NCBI GenBank assembly: GCA_031272085.1
Contig: JAISUN010000070.1
Coordinates: forward strand, 1 to 61,043
DNA length: 61,043 nucleotides
Origin: Dysgonamonadaceae bacterium
GTDB lineage: Bacteria; Bacteroidota; Bacteroidia; Bacteroidales; Azobacteroidaceae
Direction: 5' to 3'
Of the stretch, positions 52,642 through 61,043 are shown piece after piece. The position numbers and the translations under genes are program-made. Under the pieces are notes generated by a model. The model saw only the letters and a list, made by a program, of their open reading frames with translations. It made no database searches and was not told the DNA's origin. Positions within the stretch are counted from its first letter, which is position 1, and each line of letters opens with the position of its first letter.

Positions 52642-53196
52642 ATGGTTTATCATTTTATCATTTTATCGGATGAAGTAGAAGGATTCAGAAGGGACGTCCT
52701 GATAGATTCGGACGCCACGTTCTACGACCTGCAAGAAGCGATTCTGGATTCCGTAGGATATGCCAAAGACCAGATGACTTCGTTCTTTATCTGCGACGAG
52801 GACTGGGGAAAAAAGACCGAAATCACCCTCGTCGAGATGGACACCACCTCGGAAGAGGACAGTTATATAATGGAAAAGACGCATTTGAGCAGCCTGCTCG
52901 AAGAAGAACGGCAAAAACTGCTCTTCGTCTTCGATTATATGACCGACCGCGCCTTTTTTATGGAACTCCGCGAAATTATTACCGGAAAAGTCCAGAAAAA
53001 ACCCGAATGTATCAGGGCGGAAGGCAAACCGCCTGTGCAAATGGTTGATTTCGACGAGTTTGACCGGCAAGTGTCGGCAAAAATCGCCGCTCGCGAAGAA
53101 GAAAGTTATTTCGACGACGACGAACTCAACCTTGATGAATACGACGAAGAAGACTTCGGAAATTTAAGCGAAGGAAATCCATTTGACGATTATTAA
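52642..53196 (+). CDS. pRiA4b ORF-3-like protein (IS1096 TnpR-type passenger family)
   Basis: The 184-aa protein matches the pRiA4b ORF-3-like fold, with VYHFIILSDEVEGFRRDVLIDSDATFYDLQEAILDSVGY at the start and KLLFVFDYMTDRAFFMEL in the middle. The C-terminus is highly acidic (AREEESYFDDDELNLDEYDEED). The family name comes from plasmid and IS contexts, but most members, like this one, are chromosomal proteins of unknown role. No insertion sequence is seen around it. It lies between lpxA and miaA with gaps of 31 and 16 bp. Confidence 0.82.
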   Translation: MVYHFIILSDEVEGFRRDVLIDSDATFYDLQEAILDSVGYAKDQMTSFFICDEDWGKKTEITLVEMDTTSEEDSYIMEKTHLSSLLEEERQKLLFVFDYMTDRAFFMELREIITGKVQKKPECIRAEGKPPVQMVDFDEFDRQVSAKIAAREEESYFDDDELNLDEYDEEDFGNLSEGNPFDDY

Positions 53197-53212
53197 TTGA
53201 AATAATTGATAT

Positions 53213-54175
53213 ATGAAAAATACTTTAATTGTTATTGTAGGGCCGACGGGAGTTGGCAAAACGGCCCTGTGCCTCGAATTGTCGGAAATATTTAAGGCTC
53301 CGATAATCTCGGCCGATTCGCGGCAGTTCTACGGCGATTTGCGCATAGGAACAGCCGCTCCGACAGACGAGGAAATGCGGCTTGCAATGCACTCTTTTGT
53401 GGGATTTCTCGACCTCGAAGACTATTACAGCGCCAGCCAGTTTGAAACCGACGTAATGAAACTGCTGACAGAATCAATTTTCCTCGAAAAGCAGGCTGCC
53501 CTGCTGTGCGGAGGTTCGATGCTCTACGTCGATGCAGTATGCAACGGAATTGATGACATTCCGACCATCGACGACGTTCTGCGCCGCGACTTGAAAGAAC
53601 TCTATCAACAGAAAGGCATTGAGCCGATTTTGAGGCAGTTGAAACTGCTCGACCCCGCCTATTACAACCAGGTGGATTTGAAAAACCACAAACGGGTAAT
53701 TCACGCCCTCGAAATCTGCATTATGAGCGGAAAACCATACTCTTCACTCCGTAAAAACCAGCCTAAAAAACGTCCCTTCAATATCCTGAAAATCGGGTTG
53801 GAACGCGACCGGCAGGAACTTTACGAGTTTATAAACGAGAGGGTGGACAATATGATTTCAAAAGGCCTCGTTGACGAAGCCCGCGCAATCTACGACCAAT
53901 ACGGAAAACGAGTTTTCGAGATAAACTCTTTGAATACAGTTGGTTATAAAGAACTTTTCAAGCATTTTGAAGGTGAATGCAGCCTCGATTTTGCGATAGA
54001 AAAAATCAAACAGCACACCCGAATCTATTCTCGGAAACAAATTTCGTGGTTCAAACGCGACCAAAGCATCACCTGGTTTCACGCCGACGATTACGAATTT
54101 ATCACGCAGTTTATCAGCGATGAAACAGGAATTGAAGTAGATATGTTTAAACTTTTTCCGGATTATGAATTCTAA
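53213..54175 (+). CDS. miaA: tRNA dimethylallyltransferase
   Basis: MiaA prenylates A37 of tRNAs reading UNN codons. The 320-aa protein has the P-loop [12 protein letters not shown] (8-19), [16 protein letters not shown] (about 34-49) with catalytic Asp, and the later [26 protein letters not shown] and [15 protein letters not shown] segments. Length and order of motifs are normal. Confidence 0.96.
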   Translation: MKNTLIVIVGPTGVGKTALCLELSEIFKAPIISADSRQFYGDLRIGTAAPTDEEMRLAMHSFVGFLDLEDYYSASQFETDVMKLLTESIFLEKQAALLCGGSMLYVDAVCNGIDDIPTIDDVLRRDLKELYQQKGIEPILRQLKLLDPAYYNQVDLKNHKRVIHALEICIMSGKPYSSLRKNQPKKRPFNILKIGLERDRQELYEFINERVDNMISKGLVDEARAIYDQYGKRVFEINSLNTVGYKELFKHFEGECSLDFAIEKIKQHTRIYSRKQISWFKRDQSITWFHADDYEFITQFISDETGIEVDMFKLFPDYEF

Positions 54176-54200
54176 ATAGAAGTAAGTAAAATTTCTATTT

Positions 54201-57080
54201 ATGAATCGCTCTTTTCTGTTTTTCGTGTTGCTGTTTGCCTGTTTCACAGGTTTATACTCGCAACAAAATACTGATACAGAGGTCTTTACTGTTGAAGGCC
54301 TCTGTTTTGATTCCTTGTATCAGGAGCCGCTCGAAATGGCTAATGTTGACCTTCGCCGTCTTCGCGACAGCGTTTTCGTACAGGGCGCCTATACCGATAA
54401 AAACGGCCGCTTTTCGTTGAAAAATGTGAAAGCGGACTCTTATATTGTCAGCGTTTCCTATCTCGGTTACGAAACAAAATCTGTAAATGTCGCCCAATCC
54501 CGCTTTACAAAATCGCCCCTCAATATCGGGAAACTGTATTTGCAGCCGATTGACCAAATCCTTGCCGTGATAGAGGTAATCGCCGAAATTCCGGAAATGA
54601 TAATCAAGGAAGATACAATAGAATACAATGCCGACGCTTTCCGCCTGACCGACGGAGCAGTAGTTGAAGACCTGCTGAAACGGCTGCCCGGCGTAGAAGT
54701 CGATGCCGACGGGAAAATCACAAGTTCGACAGGCAAGGAAATTACCCGCGTTTTCGTCGATGGAAAAGAGTTCTTCGGGAGCGACCCCAAACTTGCTACC
54801 CGAAATCTCACCGCAAATATGGTCGATAAGGTGCAGGTTGTAGAGAAAAAATCCGACCTCGCCATTCTTACCGGCGTTGAAGACGACGACCCTGAAACGG
54901 TCATCAACATTACAATAAAAAAAGGTATGAAACAGGGCTGGATGGGCAATCTTACCGGCGGAGCAGGCGCTCTGCTCGATAACAAAATGGATGAAGACCT
55001 CCGCTATTCGACGAATATGAACATCAACCGCTTTACCGACAAAGACCAGTTCACTTTCATCGCTAACGCCAACAATATCAACCAGCGTGGCTCTACCGAC
55101 CGCGGCAACAATGTCCGTTCGGGGCGGGGCGGGGGAGCGGCCGGAAACGGAATTATCAGTTCAAATACTTTCGGCCTCAATACCAACAATATTATCAACG
55201 AAAAACTGAAATTCGGCAGCAACATTCAATATAATTACAGCGATAACTATGTGAAAAACAACAGTTTACGCCAGACTTTCTTTGAAAATGACAGCCTGAA
55301 CCTACGCTCCGCAAATTCTATCGACCGCGATTATACAAACAATATCGTTTTCAACGGGAAATTGGAGTTCCAGCCCGACAGTTCGACTACTGTAATCTTC
55401 ACTCCAACGGCATCGTACAACTTTTCGACTTCGCGGACGGAATCAAGCCAGGCGACCGAAGACGGCGACGGCTCGCAAATCAACAGCAGCAATGCGTCTA
55501 ACGTCCTAAATTCCAACGGTTTTCAGATGCGGATGCAACTCGACGTTTCGCGCAAACTTTCGGCTGCCGGACGCAAAGCCAGCATCAGCGGCTGGTACAG
55601 CATCAACAACAGCAGCGGCGACGGCGAAAACACATCGGAAAATATTTTCTACCGCAACCACAGCCGCGACAAAATCCTGAATCAGCAGGCTCACACCGAA
55701 AGCAACCGCAACTCGTGGAACCTGCGGGCAACTTACGTCGAGCCGCTCGGAAAAGGAAATTTCCTGAATTTTTCGTATCAAATCCAGAATAACGATACCC
55801 GCAACCGCAAAACTACGCTCGATTATGATTCATTATCAGGTACTTACTCAATTCTTAATCCCGATTACAGCAAGAGTTCCGAAACGCGCTCGATAACCCA
55901 GAATATCCGCGCCAATTTCAATTCCAATAAAACTAATTACGCTTATAATGCGGGAGTTAGCCTCTCGCCGGTGTTCAACAAAAGCCGGAATTATATAGAA
56001 GACTGGTACGGCGAAGGCCTCGATTCGGTCGTGAATCTGCAAAACGGACGGAATACGATAAATTATGCTCCCTTCCTCGAATTTACATACCGTATGAGTT
56101 CCGACCGCATTATCCGCAAGAACCTGAAATTGCGCTACAACGGCCAGTCGCGACAACCGTCAGTAACTCAACTCGACCCTTCGGAAAACAACACCAATCC
56201 GCTCAATATCCGCAGCGGAAATCCCGATTTGCTGCCTTCGTTCAACAACAATACGCGATTGGAATACAGTTTCAGCAACCGCGAAACGCAACGCTCATTC
56301 ACAGCCGGTTTGCAGCATACTTTCGTGCAGAACGAAATAGTCAATTTCACCTCCTACGACAGCGAAACCGGAGTTCAATATACACGTCCAATCAACGAAA
56401 ACGGAACTTGGAATACTGCGGCAAACCTGATGTACTCGACGCCTTTCGACCGCAAAAAGAAACTGAAATTCACTACCCGCACCAACGCGAGTTACAACAA
56501 CAATATCCAGTATTCACGCGCCGGAGCGACGCAGGAAAGCAACCGCTATATTTCAAATACTTTGAATCTGAAAGAAGAAATCACGTTGAGTTACAGCAAC
56601 AACTGGTATTACGGCCAAATCCGCGCCAACGCAGGCAATCAGAACACCAAATATTCGCTCGAAGGGCTGACAGGAATCAACAATTATAATTTCACTTTTG
56701 CTTACAATATGCAACTGACTTTGCCGAAAAGTTTTGTTTTCGCCACTGATGTTAATTGGACGGGAAACCGCGGAATGTCAGCCGGTTACAATAAAAATGA
56801 AACGCTTTGGAATGCTGAAATAAGCAAGCAGTTTTTGAAGCAGAACCGCGGAACTTTGCGCCTGCAATTTACCGATATTCTTCATCAACGCCTCAATATC
56901 AGCCGTCAGGTCGGTGGCGATTACATTCAGGACAGCGAATTTACCGCGCTTTCGAGTTATTTTCTGCTCTCGTTTTCTTACCGGTTCAACCAGATTGGTG
57001 GCAGCAGCAGTCGGGGAAGCGGCTCGTCCGGAACCCGCAGAAGCAGAAGCAGCGAGGAAGGCTCTGATTACGGTTTCTAA
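54201..57080 (+). CDS. Outer-membrane beta-barrel protein (CarboxypepD_reg plus OMP_b-brl_3)
   Basis: The 959-aa protein has a signal peptide (MNRSFLFFVLLFACFTGLYSQ), a carboxypeptidase regulatory-like domain at about 30-110 (VEGLCFDSLYQEPLEMANVDL, KNGRFSLKNVKADSYIVSVSYLGYETK) and a plug-like region with AVVEDLLKRLPGVEVDADGKITSSTGKEITRVFVDGKEF. A long beta-barrel rich in Asn and Ser fills the rest. The layout is that of TonB-dependent receptor-like proteins of the OMP_b-brl_3 family. The tail after the last strand is low-complexity Ser/Gly/Arg (SSSRGSGSSGTRRSRSS). No SusD partner is adjacent, so the substrate is unknown. Confidence 0.88.
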   Translation: MNRSFLFFVLLFACFTGLYSQQNTDTEVFTVEGLCFDSLYQEPLEMANVDLRRLRDSVFVQGAYTDKNGRFSLKNVKADSYIVSVSYLGYETKSVNVAQSRFTKSPLNIGKLYLQPIDQILAVIEVIAEIPEMIIKEDTIEYNADAFRLTDGAVVEDLLKRLPGVEVDADGKITSSTGKEITRVFVDGKEFFGSDPKLATRNLTANMVDKVQVVEKKSDLAILTGVEDDDPETVINITIKKGMKQGWMGNLTGGAGALLDNKMDEDLRYSTNMNINRFTDKDQFTFIANANNINQRGSTDRGNNVRSGRGGGAAGNGIISSNTFGLNTNNIINEKLKFGSNIQYNYSDNYVKNNSLRQTFFENDSLNLRSANSIDRDYTNNIVFNGKLEFQPDSSTTVIFTPTASYNFSTSRTESSQATEDGDGSQINSSNASNVLNSNGFQMRMQLDVSRKLSAAGRKASISGWYSINNSSGDGENTSENIFYRNHSRDKILNQQAHTESNRNSWNLRATYVEPLGKGNFLNFSYQIQNNDTRNRKTTLDYDSLSGTYSILNPDYSKSSETRSITQNIRANFNSNKTNYAYNAGVSLSPVFNKSRNYIEDWYGEGLDSVVNLQNGRNTINYAPFLEFTYRMSSDRIIRKNLKLRYNGQSRQPSVTQLDPSENNTNPLNIRSGNPDLLPSFNNNTRLEYSFSNRETQRSFTAGLQHTFVQNEIVNFTSYDSETGVQYTRPINENGTWNTAANLMYSTPFDRKKKLKFTTRTNASYNNNIQYSRAGATQESNRYISNTLNLKEEITLSYSNNWYYGQIRANAGNQNTKYSLEGLTGINNYNFTFAYNMQLTLPKSFVFATDVNWTGNRGMSAGYNKNETLWNAEISKQFLKQNRGTLRLQFTDILHQRLNISRQVGGDYIQDSEFTALSSYFLLSFSYRFNQIGGSSSRGSGSSGTRRSRSSEEGSDYGF

Positions 57081-57085
57081 CCGTT

Positions 57086-58333
57086 TTATTCAAACCTGAT
57101 TGTTTTTGCAGGCGAAATTTTTGATACCAAATACGATGGGATAATCAGCATAAGCAGCGTGATTACGAGCGTTCCGACATTAAGCGCCAGAATAGCCCAG
57201 ACGTTTATGTCCACCGGAACTTCTTTCAGATAATAAATTTCGGGATTCATACGGAACAGGCCGGTTGTCCTTTGCAAAACGCATATCCCAAGCCCGATGA
57301 CATTTCCCCAAACCAGCCCGCGAACAATGATAAAGCCGGAAACGTAGAGGAAAATTTTGCGGATGCTGGAATTATCCTGCCCCATAGCCTTCAAAATGCC
57401 AATCATATTTGCCCTTTCGAGGATGATAATCATCAGTCCCGAAATCATCGAAAAGCCTGCTACAAGTAGCATCAGCGCAAGAATTACCCAGACGTTGGTA
57501 TCAAGCACCGAAAGCCAGTCGAAAATCATCGGATTCATCTGCGTAACGGAACGGGTAAACATCACGTTTCCAAGGCGGTCGGCGGTACTTTGGAGGTCGA
57601 AATACAGAGCGTCGGTCGTCGCGTCTAAATAGTCAAAATTTTTGAGCGTCAGTTCGAGGCCGCCGACCATATCTTCGTCCCAGCCGTTCAGCCGGCGAAT
57701 CTGATTTATGTCTGCGAAAATCAACTGCTTATCGTATTCCTGAAAATTAGTTTGATAAATGCCCGAAATGGTGAATTTTCGCGCACGGACGTCGTTTCCG
57801 CTCAAAAAATAACTCAAAAAAGAATCCCCTGTTTTCAGCAGCAGTTTATCTGCAATGTATTGTGATATAAGGACTTCCGTACTTGTCGAATCGGCTTTTA
57901 CCGCCGGCAATCGGCCTTCTTTCAACTGGCTGCCGATGAAAGTCCAGTCGCGGTTTTCGTCAATCCCTTTGAAAAGCGCCTCAAACGATTCTTCATTGGT
58001 TTTGATGATACCGAGTTTCATTGCAAATTTTTCTACTTTCGCTATGTTCGGAAAATTTTGCAAAGCATTTAACAGGCTGTCGCTGACGGCAATAGGCCTC
58101 ATTTCGTAAGACAGGTTGGAATCGAAAGCGCTAATCTGGATATGCCCGCCGAAACCTATAACTTTGTTTCGCACTTCTTTCTTGAAGCCCACGCCGACAG
58201 CCACAGACAGCAACATTACGGCCAGTCCGAGAGCCATACTCGCGACAGCAACCCGAATCGCCGGCGGCGAGATGTTTTCGCCCTCCTCGCGGCTGCGGTA
58301 AATATGTCTTGCTATGAATAGTTCGACGCTCAT
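57086..58333 (-). CDS. ABC transporter permease (LolC/FtsX-like)
   Basis: The 415-aa inner-membrane protein has a first helix at about 28-48 (RVAVASMALGLAVMLLSVAVGVGF), a large periplasmic MacB_PCD-type domain at about 50-270, and three helices near 275-300, 320-345 and 380-405 (VWVILALMLLVAGFSMISGLMIII; YVSGFIIVRGLVWGNVIGLGICV; ILALNVGTLVITLLMLIIPSYLV). This is the topology of lipoprotein-releasing and FtsX-like permeases. The ATPase partner is not in the window. It converges with the outer-membrane barrel gene, 5 bp apart. Confidence 0.88.
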   Translation of the reverse strand: MSVELFIARHIYRSREEGENISPPAIRVAVASMALGLAVMLLSVAVGVGFKKEVRNKVIGFGGHIQISAFDSNLSYEMRPIAVSDSLLNALQNFPNIAKVEKFAMKLGIIKTNEESFEALFKGIDENRDWTFIGSQLKEGRLPAVKADSTSTEVLISQYIADKLLLKTGDSFLSYFLSGNDVRARKFTISGIYQTNFQEYDKQLIFADINQIRRLNGWDEDMVGGLELTLKNFDYLDATTDALYFDLQSTADRLGNVMFTRSVTQMNPMIFDWLSVLDTNVWVILALMLLVAGFSMISGLMIIILERANMIGILKAMGQDNSSIRKIFLYVSGFIIVRGLVWGNVIGLGICVLQRTTGLFRMNPEIYYLKEVPVDINVWAILALNVGTLVITLLMLIIPSYLVSKISPAKTIRFE

Positions 58334-58357
58334 TTGTCGGCAAAATTACAAGTTTCT

Positions 58358-58388
58358 ATTGTTATTACAAAATTTTTTTGTACTTTTG
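58358..58388 (+). promoter_or_regulatory. Promoter of the DUF3078 gene
   Basis: ATTG (58358-58361), a 19-bp spacer and TACTTTTG (58381-58388) closely match the consensus. RNA would start near 58395, so the ATG at 58410 is the usable start and the in-frame codon at 58314 is not. Confidence 0.7.
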
Positions 58389-58409
58389 CATAAATATTTA
58401 ACAGGATTA

Positions 58410-59729
58410 ATGTTGATAAGAGATAAACTTTATAAGACGTTTTTTTTAATACTAACAGGCATAATTATTTCAGCAGCAAATGGTTACTCGCAAGACAGCA
58501 TACCCGAAACGGTAGTCTTGCCGATTAATCCGATTACTGTGAGTATGCCCGATACGGTTATTTTCGACCGCTTCGGCCTGCCTTTGGTGTTCGAGGGAGC
58601 GGATTTCAGTTACCTGAAACTGAATGTCGAGCCGCTTGCGCCCGAATCGCCTTACGAAAAACTGCCTTTTCCTTTCGTGAAGCCCTTTTCCAACACTAAA
58701 AACCGCGATTTTCTCTATCGGAGTTTTCTTGAATATGCCGATAAGAAACATCCCGAACTGTTTAAATATACCCAGTCGCAATTGCCCAAATCGGTTGAAA
58801 TAGACAAACTTGAAGGGATGTCGAACAATATTTTCCAGCATTTGTTTGCACTCGATTTCGATATTGACGTGGAAAAAGACAGGGCGCCTCAACGGTTTCA
58901 GCCAAAACGCCGCTACTGGACGCTTCACGGCAACAATTCCGTAAAACTTTCGCAAAATTACCTTACCAAGAATTGGTACAAGGGCGGCGCCGGAAACCTG
59001 AATTTGCAAAACAACCATAATTTTACCTTCAATTATTCTAAAAATAAAGTAGAGTTCAACAATTTTGCCGAGTGGAAATTGAGCCTGTTCAACAGCCCGA
59101 ACGACACGCTCCGCAACCTGCGAATCGGCGAAGATTTGGTCAGGACTTACAGCACTTTGGGTTTGAAAGCCGCCAAAAACTGGTCGTATTCGGTCAATAT
59201 GGAGTTGAAAACCCAGTTGTTCCGCAATTATAAGGAAAACAACACCGACGTTATAACCTCGTTTATGTCGCCTTTTATGGCCAACATCGGTTTGCTCGGT
59301 ATGAAATATCAGTTGAAGAAAACGTATCCGAAAGTAAAGGGCAAAAACCTTGATTTGAGCCTCGATATTGCGCCTTTGTCAATCCAATACACATGGGTGG
59401 CGAGCAGCAACGTCAATCCTGCGCTTTACGGCATCGCAGAAGGCAAGCGGCATAAGGCCGATTTCGGTTCGACGCTGAACGCCAAACTGGTTATGTATTT
59501 CAATAAAAATGTCAATCTGACTTCCCGAGTAAAATATTTTACAAACTACGAAAGCGCACAGCAGGCAGAATGGGAAAATACGCTCAATATGCCGATAAAC
59601 AGGTACTTCTCGACAATGATTTATGTTTACGTGCGCTACGACGATTCAAACGGTATAAAAAAGGACCCAAAACTCGGCTATTTTCAGTTGAGCGAAATGT
59701 TGAGTTTTGGGTTTAATTATACCTGGTAA
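58410..59729 (+). CDS. DUF3078 domain outer-membrane protein
   Basis: From ATG 58410 the product is 439 aa with a signal peptide (KTFFLILTGIIISAANGYSQ). The second half matches the DUF3078 family: WTLHGNNSVKLSQNYLTKNWYKGGAGNLNLQNNHNFTFNYSKNKVEFNNFAEWKLS, then strands ending ...LSEMLSFGFNYTW with an aromatic last residue, as in outer-membrane barrels. Function is unknown. Its final 13 bp overlap the convergent TrmH-type gene. Confidence 0.87.
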   Translation: MLIRDKLYKTFFLILTGIIISAANGYSQDSIPETVVLPINPITVSMPDTVIFDRFGLPLVFEGADFSYLKLNVEPLAPESPYEKLPFPFVKPFSNTKNRDFLYRSFLEYADKKHPELFKYTQSQLPKSVEIDKLEGMSNNIFQHLFALDFDIDVEKDRAPQRFQPKRRYWTLHGNNSVKLSQNYLTKNWYKGGAGNLNLQNNHNFTFNYSKNKVEFNNFAEWKLSLFNSPNDTLRNLRIGEDLVRTYSTLGLKAAKNWSYSVNMELKTQLFRNYKENNTDVITSFMSPFMANIGLLGMKYQLKKTYPKVKGKNLDLSLDIAPLSIQYTWVASSNVNPALYGIAEGKRHKADFGSTLNAKLVMYFNKNVNLTSRVKYFTNYESAQQAEWENTLNMPINRYFSTMIYVYVRYDDSNGIKKDPKLGYFQLSEMLSFGFNYTW

Positions 59730-60478
59730 GCCGTTCTGCGGCGAAATTCCGAACAGGCAATAGCGGTTGCGGCGGCCACATTCAGCGATTCGCCGGTATC
59801 TGCTCCTTCCGGCCAGGGCGGAATAAACAGGCGGCGGTTAATCAACTTTTCAACTGCGCGACTCACGCCTTTCCCTTCGTTGCCCATAACTATCAGTCCG
59901 TTTGGCGTAAGTTGCTCTGTATAAATGTTTTTTCCTTCTAAAAATGTTCCGTAAACCGGTATATTGCCGGCAGAAGCAAGAAATTCCGGCAATACTGTGT
60001 AAAATACTGATACTCTGGCTATTGCGCCCATAGTTGCCTGAACGGTTTTCGGATTGTAAATATCGGCCGTATCTGTCGAGCAAATCAGGGTTCGGACGCC
60101 GAACCAGTCGGCGATTCTGGCGATAGTTCCCAGATTTCCGGGGTCTTGGATTCCGTCGAGGACAAGCGAGAGTTGATTTTGCAGTTCCGGCAAATCGAGC
60201 GTCTGTTTTGGTTTTCTGAAAACGGCAATCACGTCTTGCGGCGTTTTCAGCAGGCTTGCTTTTTCGATATCGCCGTCTTCGGCGGCAATCAGTTCGGCTG
60301 CGCGAATATCGCCTTTTGTGGCTGTCCATCGTGGTTTGGCAATCATCAGTTCGCAATCGAAATAGGGCATAATATCGGATACCAACTTGTTGCCTTCGGC
60401 CAAAAAACAGCCGCTTTCGTCCCGATATTTTTTCATTTCGAGCGAACGGATAAACTTAATTTTGTTCTTACTTATCAT
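59717..60478 (-). CDS. TrmH/SpoU-family RNA 2'-O-methyltransferase
   Basis: The 253-aa protein has an N-terminal substrate-binding domain (IRSLEMKKYRDESGCFLAEGNKLVSDI) and a C-terminal SPOUT knot: motif 1 LVLDGIQDPGNLGTIARIADWFG near 107, motif 2 LIVMGNEGKGVS near 193 and motif 3 ESLNVAAATAIACSEF near 230. It should methylate a ribose in rRNA or tRNA using S-adenosylmethionine. The target cannot be told from sequence. It diverges from the trp leader. Confidence 0.93.
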   Translation of the reverse strand: MISKNKIKFIRSLEMKKYRDESGCFLAEGNKLVSDIMPYFDCELMIAKPRWTATKGDIRAAELIAAEDGDIEKASLLKTPQDVIAVFRKPKQTLDLPELQNQLSLVLDGIQDPGNLGTIARIADWFGVRTLICSTDTADIYNPKTVQATMGAIARVSVFYTVLPEFLASAGNIPVYGTFLEGKNIYTEQLTPNGLIVMGNEGKGVSRAVEKLINRRLFIPPWPEGADTGESLNVAAATAIACSEFRRRTAYQV

Positions 60479-60514
60479 TTTTTTAGAAAAATTTATGCAA
60501 AAATAAGAAAAATT

Positions 60515-60545
60515 GTTGCAAATAAAAAAAATATCTATATCTTTG
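60515..60545 (+). promoter_or_regulatory. Promoter of the trp operon leader
   Basis: GTTG (60515-60518), a 19-bp spacer and TATCTTTG (60538-60545) fit the Bacteroidota consensus with one mismatch in -33. RNA would begin near 60552, 22 nt before the leader peptide. Confidence 0.75.
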
Positions 60546-60573
60546 CAGCAGAATTTTAAATAAAAACAGTAAA

Positions 60574-60639
60574 ATGATTCAATTCAACGCATATTGGTGG
60601 TGGCGCTTATTCTTTTCAAAAAGAGTGAGTTCACGTTGA
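60574..60639 (+). CDS. trpL: trp operon leader peptide
   Basis: A 21-residue peptide (MIQFNAYWWWRLFF then SKRVSSR) with three consecutive Trp codons at 60595-60603. When charged tRNA-Trp is scarce a ribosome should stall there, leaving GTGAGTT (60625-60631) free. The peptide's position between promoter and terminator, and directly before trpE, makes the assignment firm. Confidence 0.93.
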   Translation: MIQFNAYWWWRLFFSKRVSSR

Positions 60640-60695
60640 TATGTCCTTGTTTTGACGAATAAAAAGGCCTGTTGTAACTCACAACAGGCTTTTTT
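60625..60695 (+). terminator. trp attenuator (antiterminator and terminator)
   Basis: The terminator stem is GCCTGTTGT (60667-60675) with ACAACAGGC (60681-60689), loop AACTC, then six T (60690-60695). GTGAGTT (60625-60631) in the leader frame is complementary to AACTCAC (60676-60682), the loop and start of the right arm, so its pairing excludes the terminator. A ribosome reaching the TGA at 60637 covers GTGAGTT and lets the terminator form. Confidence 0.88.
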
Positions 60696-60701
60696 CGTTT
60701 A

Positions 60702-60722
60702 ATTGAAAATTAAAAATTAAAA
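60702..60722. repeat. Period-7 tandem repeat ATTGAAA/ATTAAAA (3 units)
   Basis: ATTGAAA, ATTAAAA, ATTAAAA lie between the trp terminator and the trpE start. Unit and base choice resemble the tracts around nfnB copy 2. Confidence 0.6.
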
Positions 60723-60732
60723 CAAAATAGTT

Positions 60733-61043
60733 ATGAGAATTACAACAAAAAGTAAAACAGCGCTGGCAGACACGCATACGCCTGTCAGTATCTATCTGAA
60801 AGTCAGAGATGTATATCCCGAATCGGTACTTTTGGAAAGTTCGGATTTCCACGGCAACGAAAACTCGTTTTCGTTCGTCGGACTTAATCCGCTCGCCCGT
60901 TTTGAGGCGAAAAACGGAATTGTAAAAACGGAATTTATTCTCGGAAACGCCGAAAGAGAAATTACCGAAACGCACATCAGCGCAGAAAATCCGCTTGCAG
61001 AGCAGTTAAACCGCTATGTAAAATCGTTCGAAATCGCAAAAAA
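60733..61043 (+). CDS. trpE: Anthranilate synthase component I (partial, runs off the window)
   Basis: TrpE makes anthranilate from chorismate with TrpG. Only the first 103 codons are present. They show the TrpE N-terminal domain: TPVSIYLKVRDVYPESVLLESSDFH near 16 (the region that binds feedback tryptophan in the family) and SFSFVGLNPLARFE near 45. It lies 37 bp after the attenuator's U-run. The catalytic half is beyond the window. Confidence 0.93.
   Translation, partial: MRITTKSKTALADTHTPVSIYLKVRDVYPESVLLESSDFHGNENSFSFVGLNPLARFEAKNGIVKTEFILGNAEREITETHISAENPLAEQLNRYVKSFEIAK

Noticed and set aside
52642..53196. Insertion-sequence remnant suggested by the IS1096 passenger-type family name
   Set aside because: No transposase, terminal inverted repeats or target duplications are visible, and the family is common on chromosomes.

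Overview
The window looks like chromosomal DNA of a Bacteroidota (Bacteroidales-type) bacterium. Pointers are the fused LpxC-FabZ, FloA-NfeD, DUF4290 next to MurA, DUF3078, an OMP_b-brl_3-type outer-membrane barrel, a MurA with Asp in place of the catalytic Cys, no usable Shine-Dalgarno pattern, and repeated promoters of the form TTTG-N19-TAnnTTTG. No tRNA, rRNA, CRISPR array or transposase gene was recognised.

Left part (1-21.4 kb). At the edge are tandem copies of a small secreted protein, then a 22-codon ORF coupled to a type I secretion operon (C39-peptidase ABC exporter, HlyD adaptor, TolC channel). UDP-galactopyranose mutase follows. A minus-strand block holds a HEAT-repeat DNA-alkylation-repair-like protein, dipeptidyl peptidase III and a first NfnAB transhydrogenase pair. 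Then come malY-slyD-aroC, an MscS channel, a TPR/PD40 lipoprotein-like or periplasmic protein, nfeD-floA, a nucleoside phosphorylase and mnmE.

Junction (21.36-21.84 kb). A 74-bp imperfect inverted repeat is followed by a 5'-truncated AraC regulator that abuts the 3' end of a lutA lacking lutB and lutC. This looks like a rearrangement scar or an assembly join. A second NfnAB pair, about 81% identical in NfnA, lies to the right, so the two sides could come from different genomes.

Right part (21.8-61 kb). First is a glycogen block (debranching enzyme, glycosyltransferase), a HAD phosphatase and pgi, gpsA, lysS, nadD, gmk, yicC. Divergent to these are tsaB, an SDR epimerase, DUF4290, murA, rimM and nfnAB copy 2. 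An aromatic amino-acid block (DAHP synthase-chorismate mutase, tyrA, aminotransferase) is preceded by an apparent transcription attenuator. A metal-efflux block (Met-rich TolC, adaptor with a C-terminal HMA domain, YccF, HMA lipoprotein, YgjP-like protease) has no RND pump gene. A BlaI-M56 sensor pair carries a clear operator and a previously unlisted 30-codon ORF. Lipid A genes (lpxD, lpxC-fabZ, lpxA), miaA, an outer-membrane barrel, a LolC/FtsX-like permease, a DUF3078 protein and a TrmH-type methyltransferase follow. The window ends in a textbook trp attenuator (leader peptide with three Trp codons, antiterminator, terminator) and the start of trpE.

Two repeat themes run through the window: period-7 tandem repeats at gene ends (including the 3' ends of both nfnB copies), and palindromes of the kind dispersed in Bacteroidota genomes, one of them inside the tolC coding sequence of the metal-efflux block.
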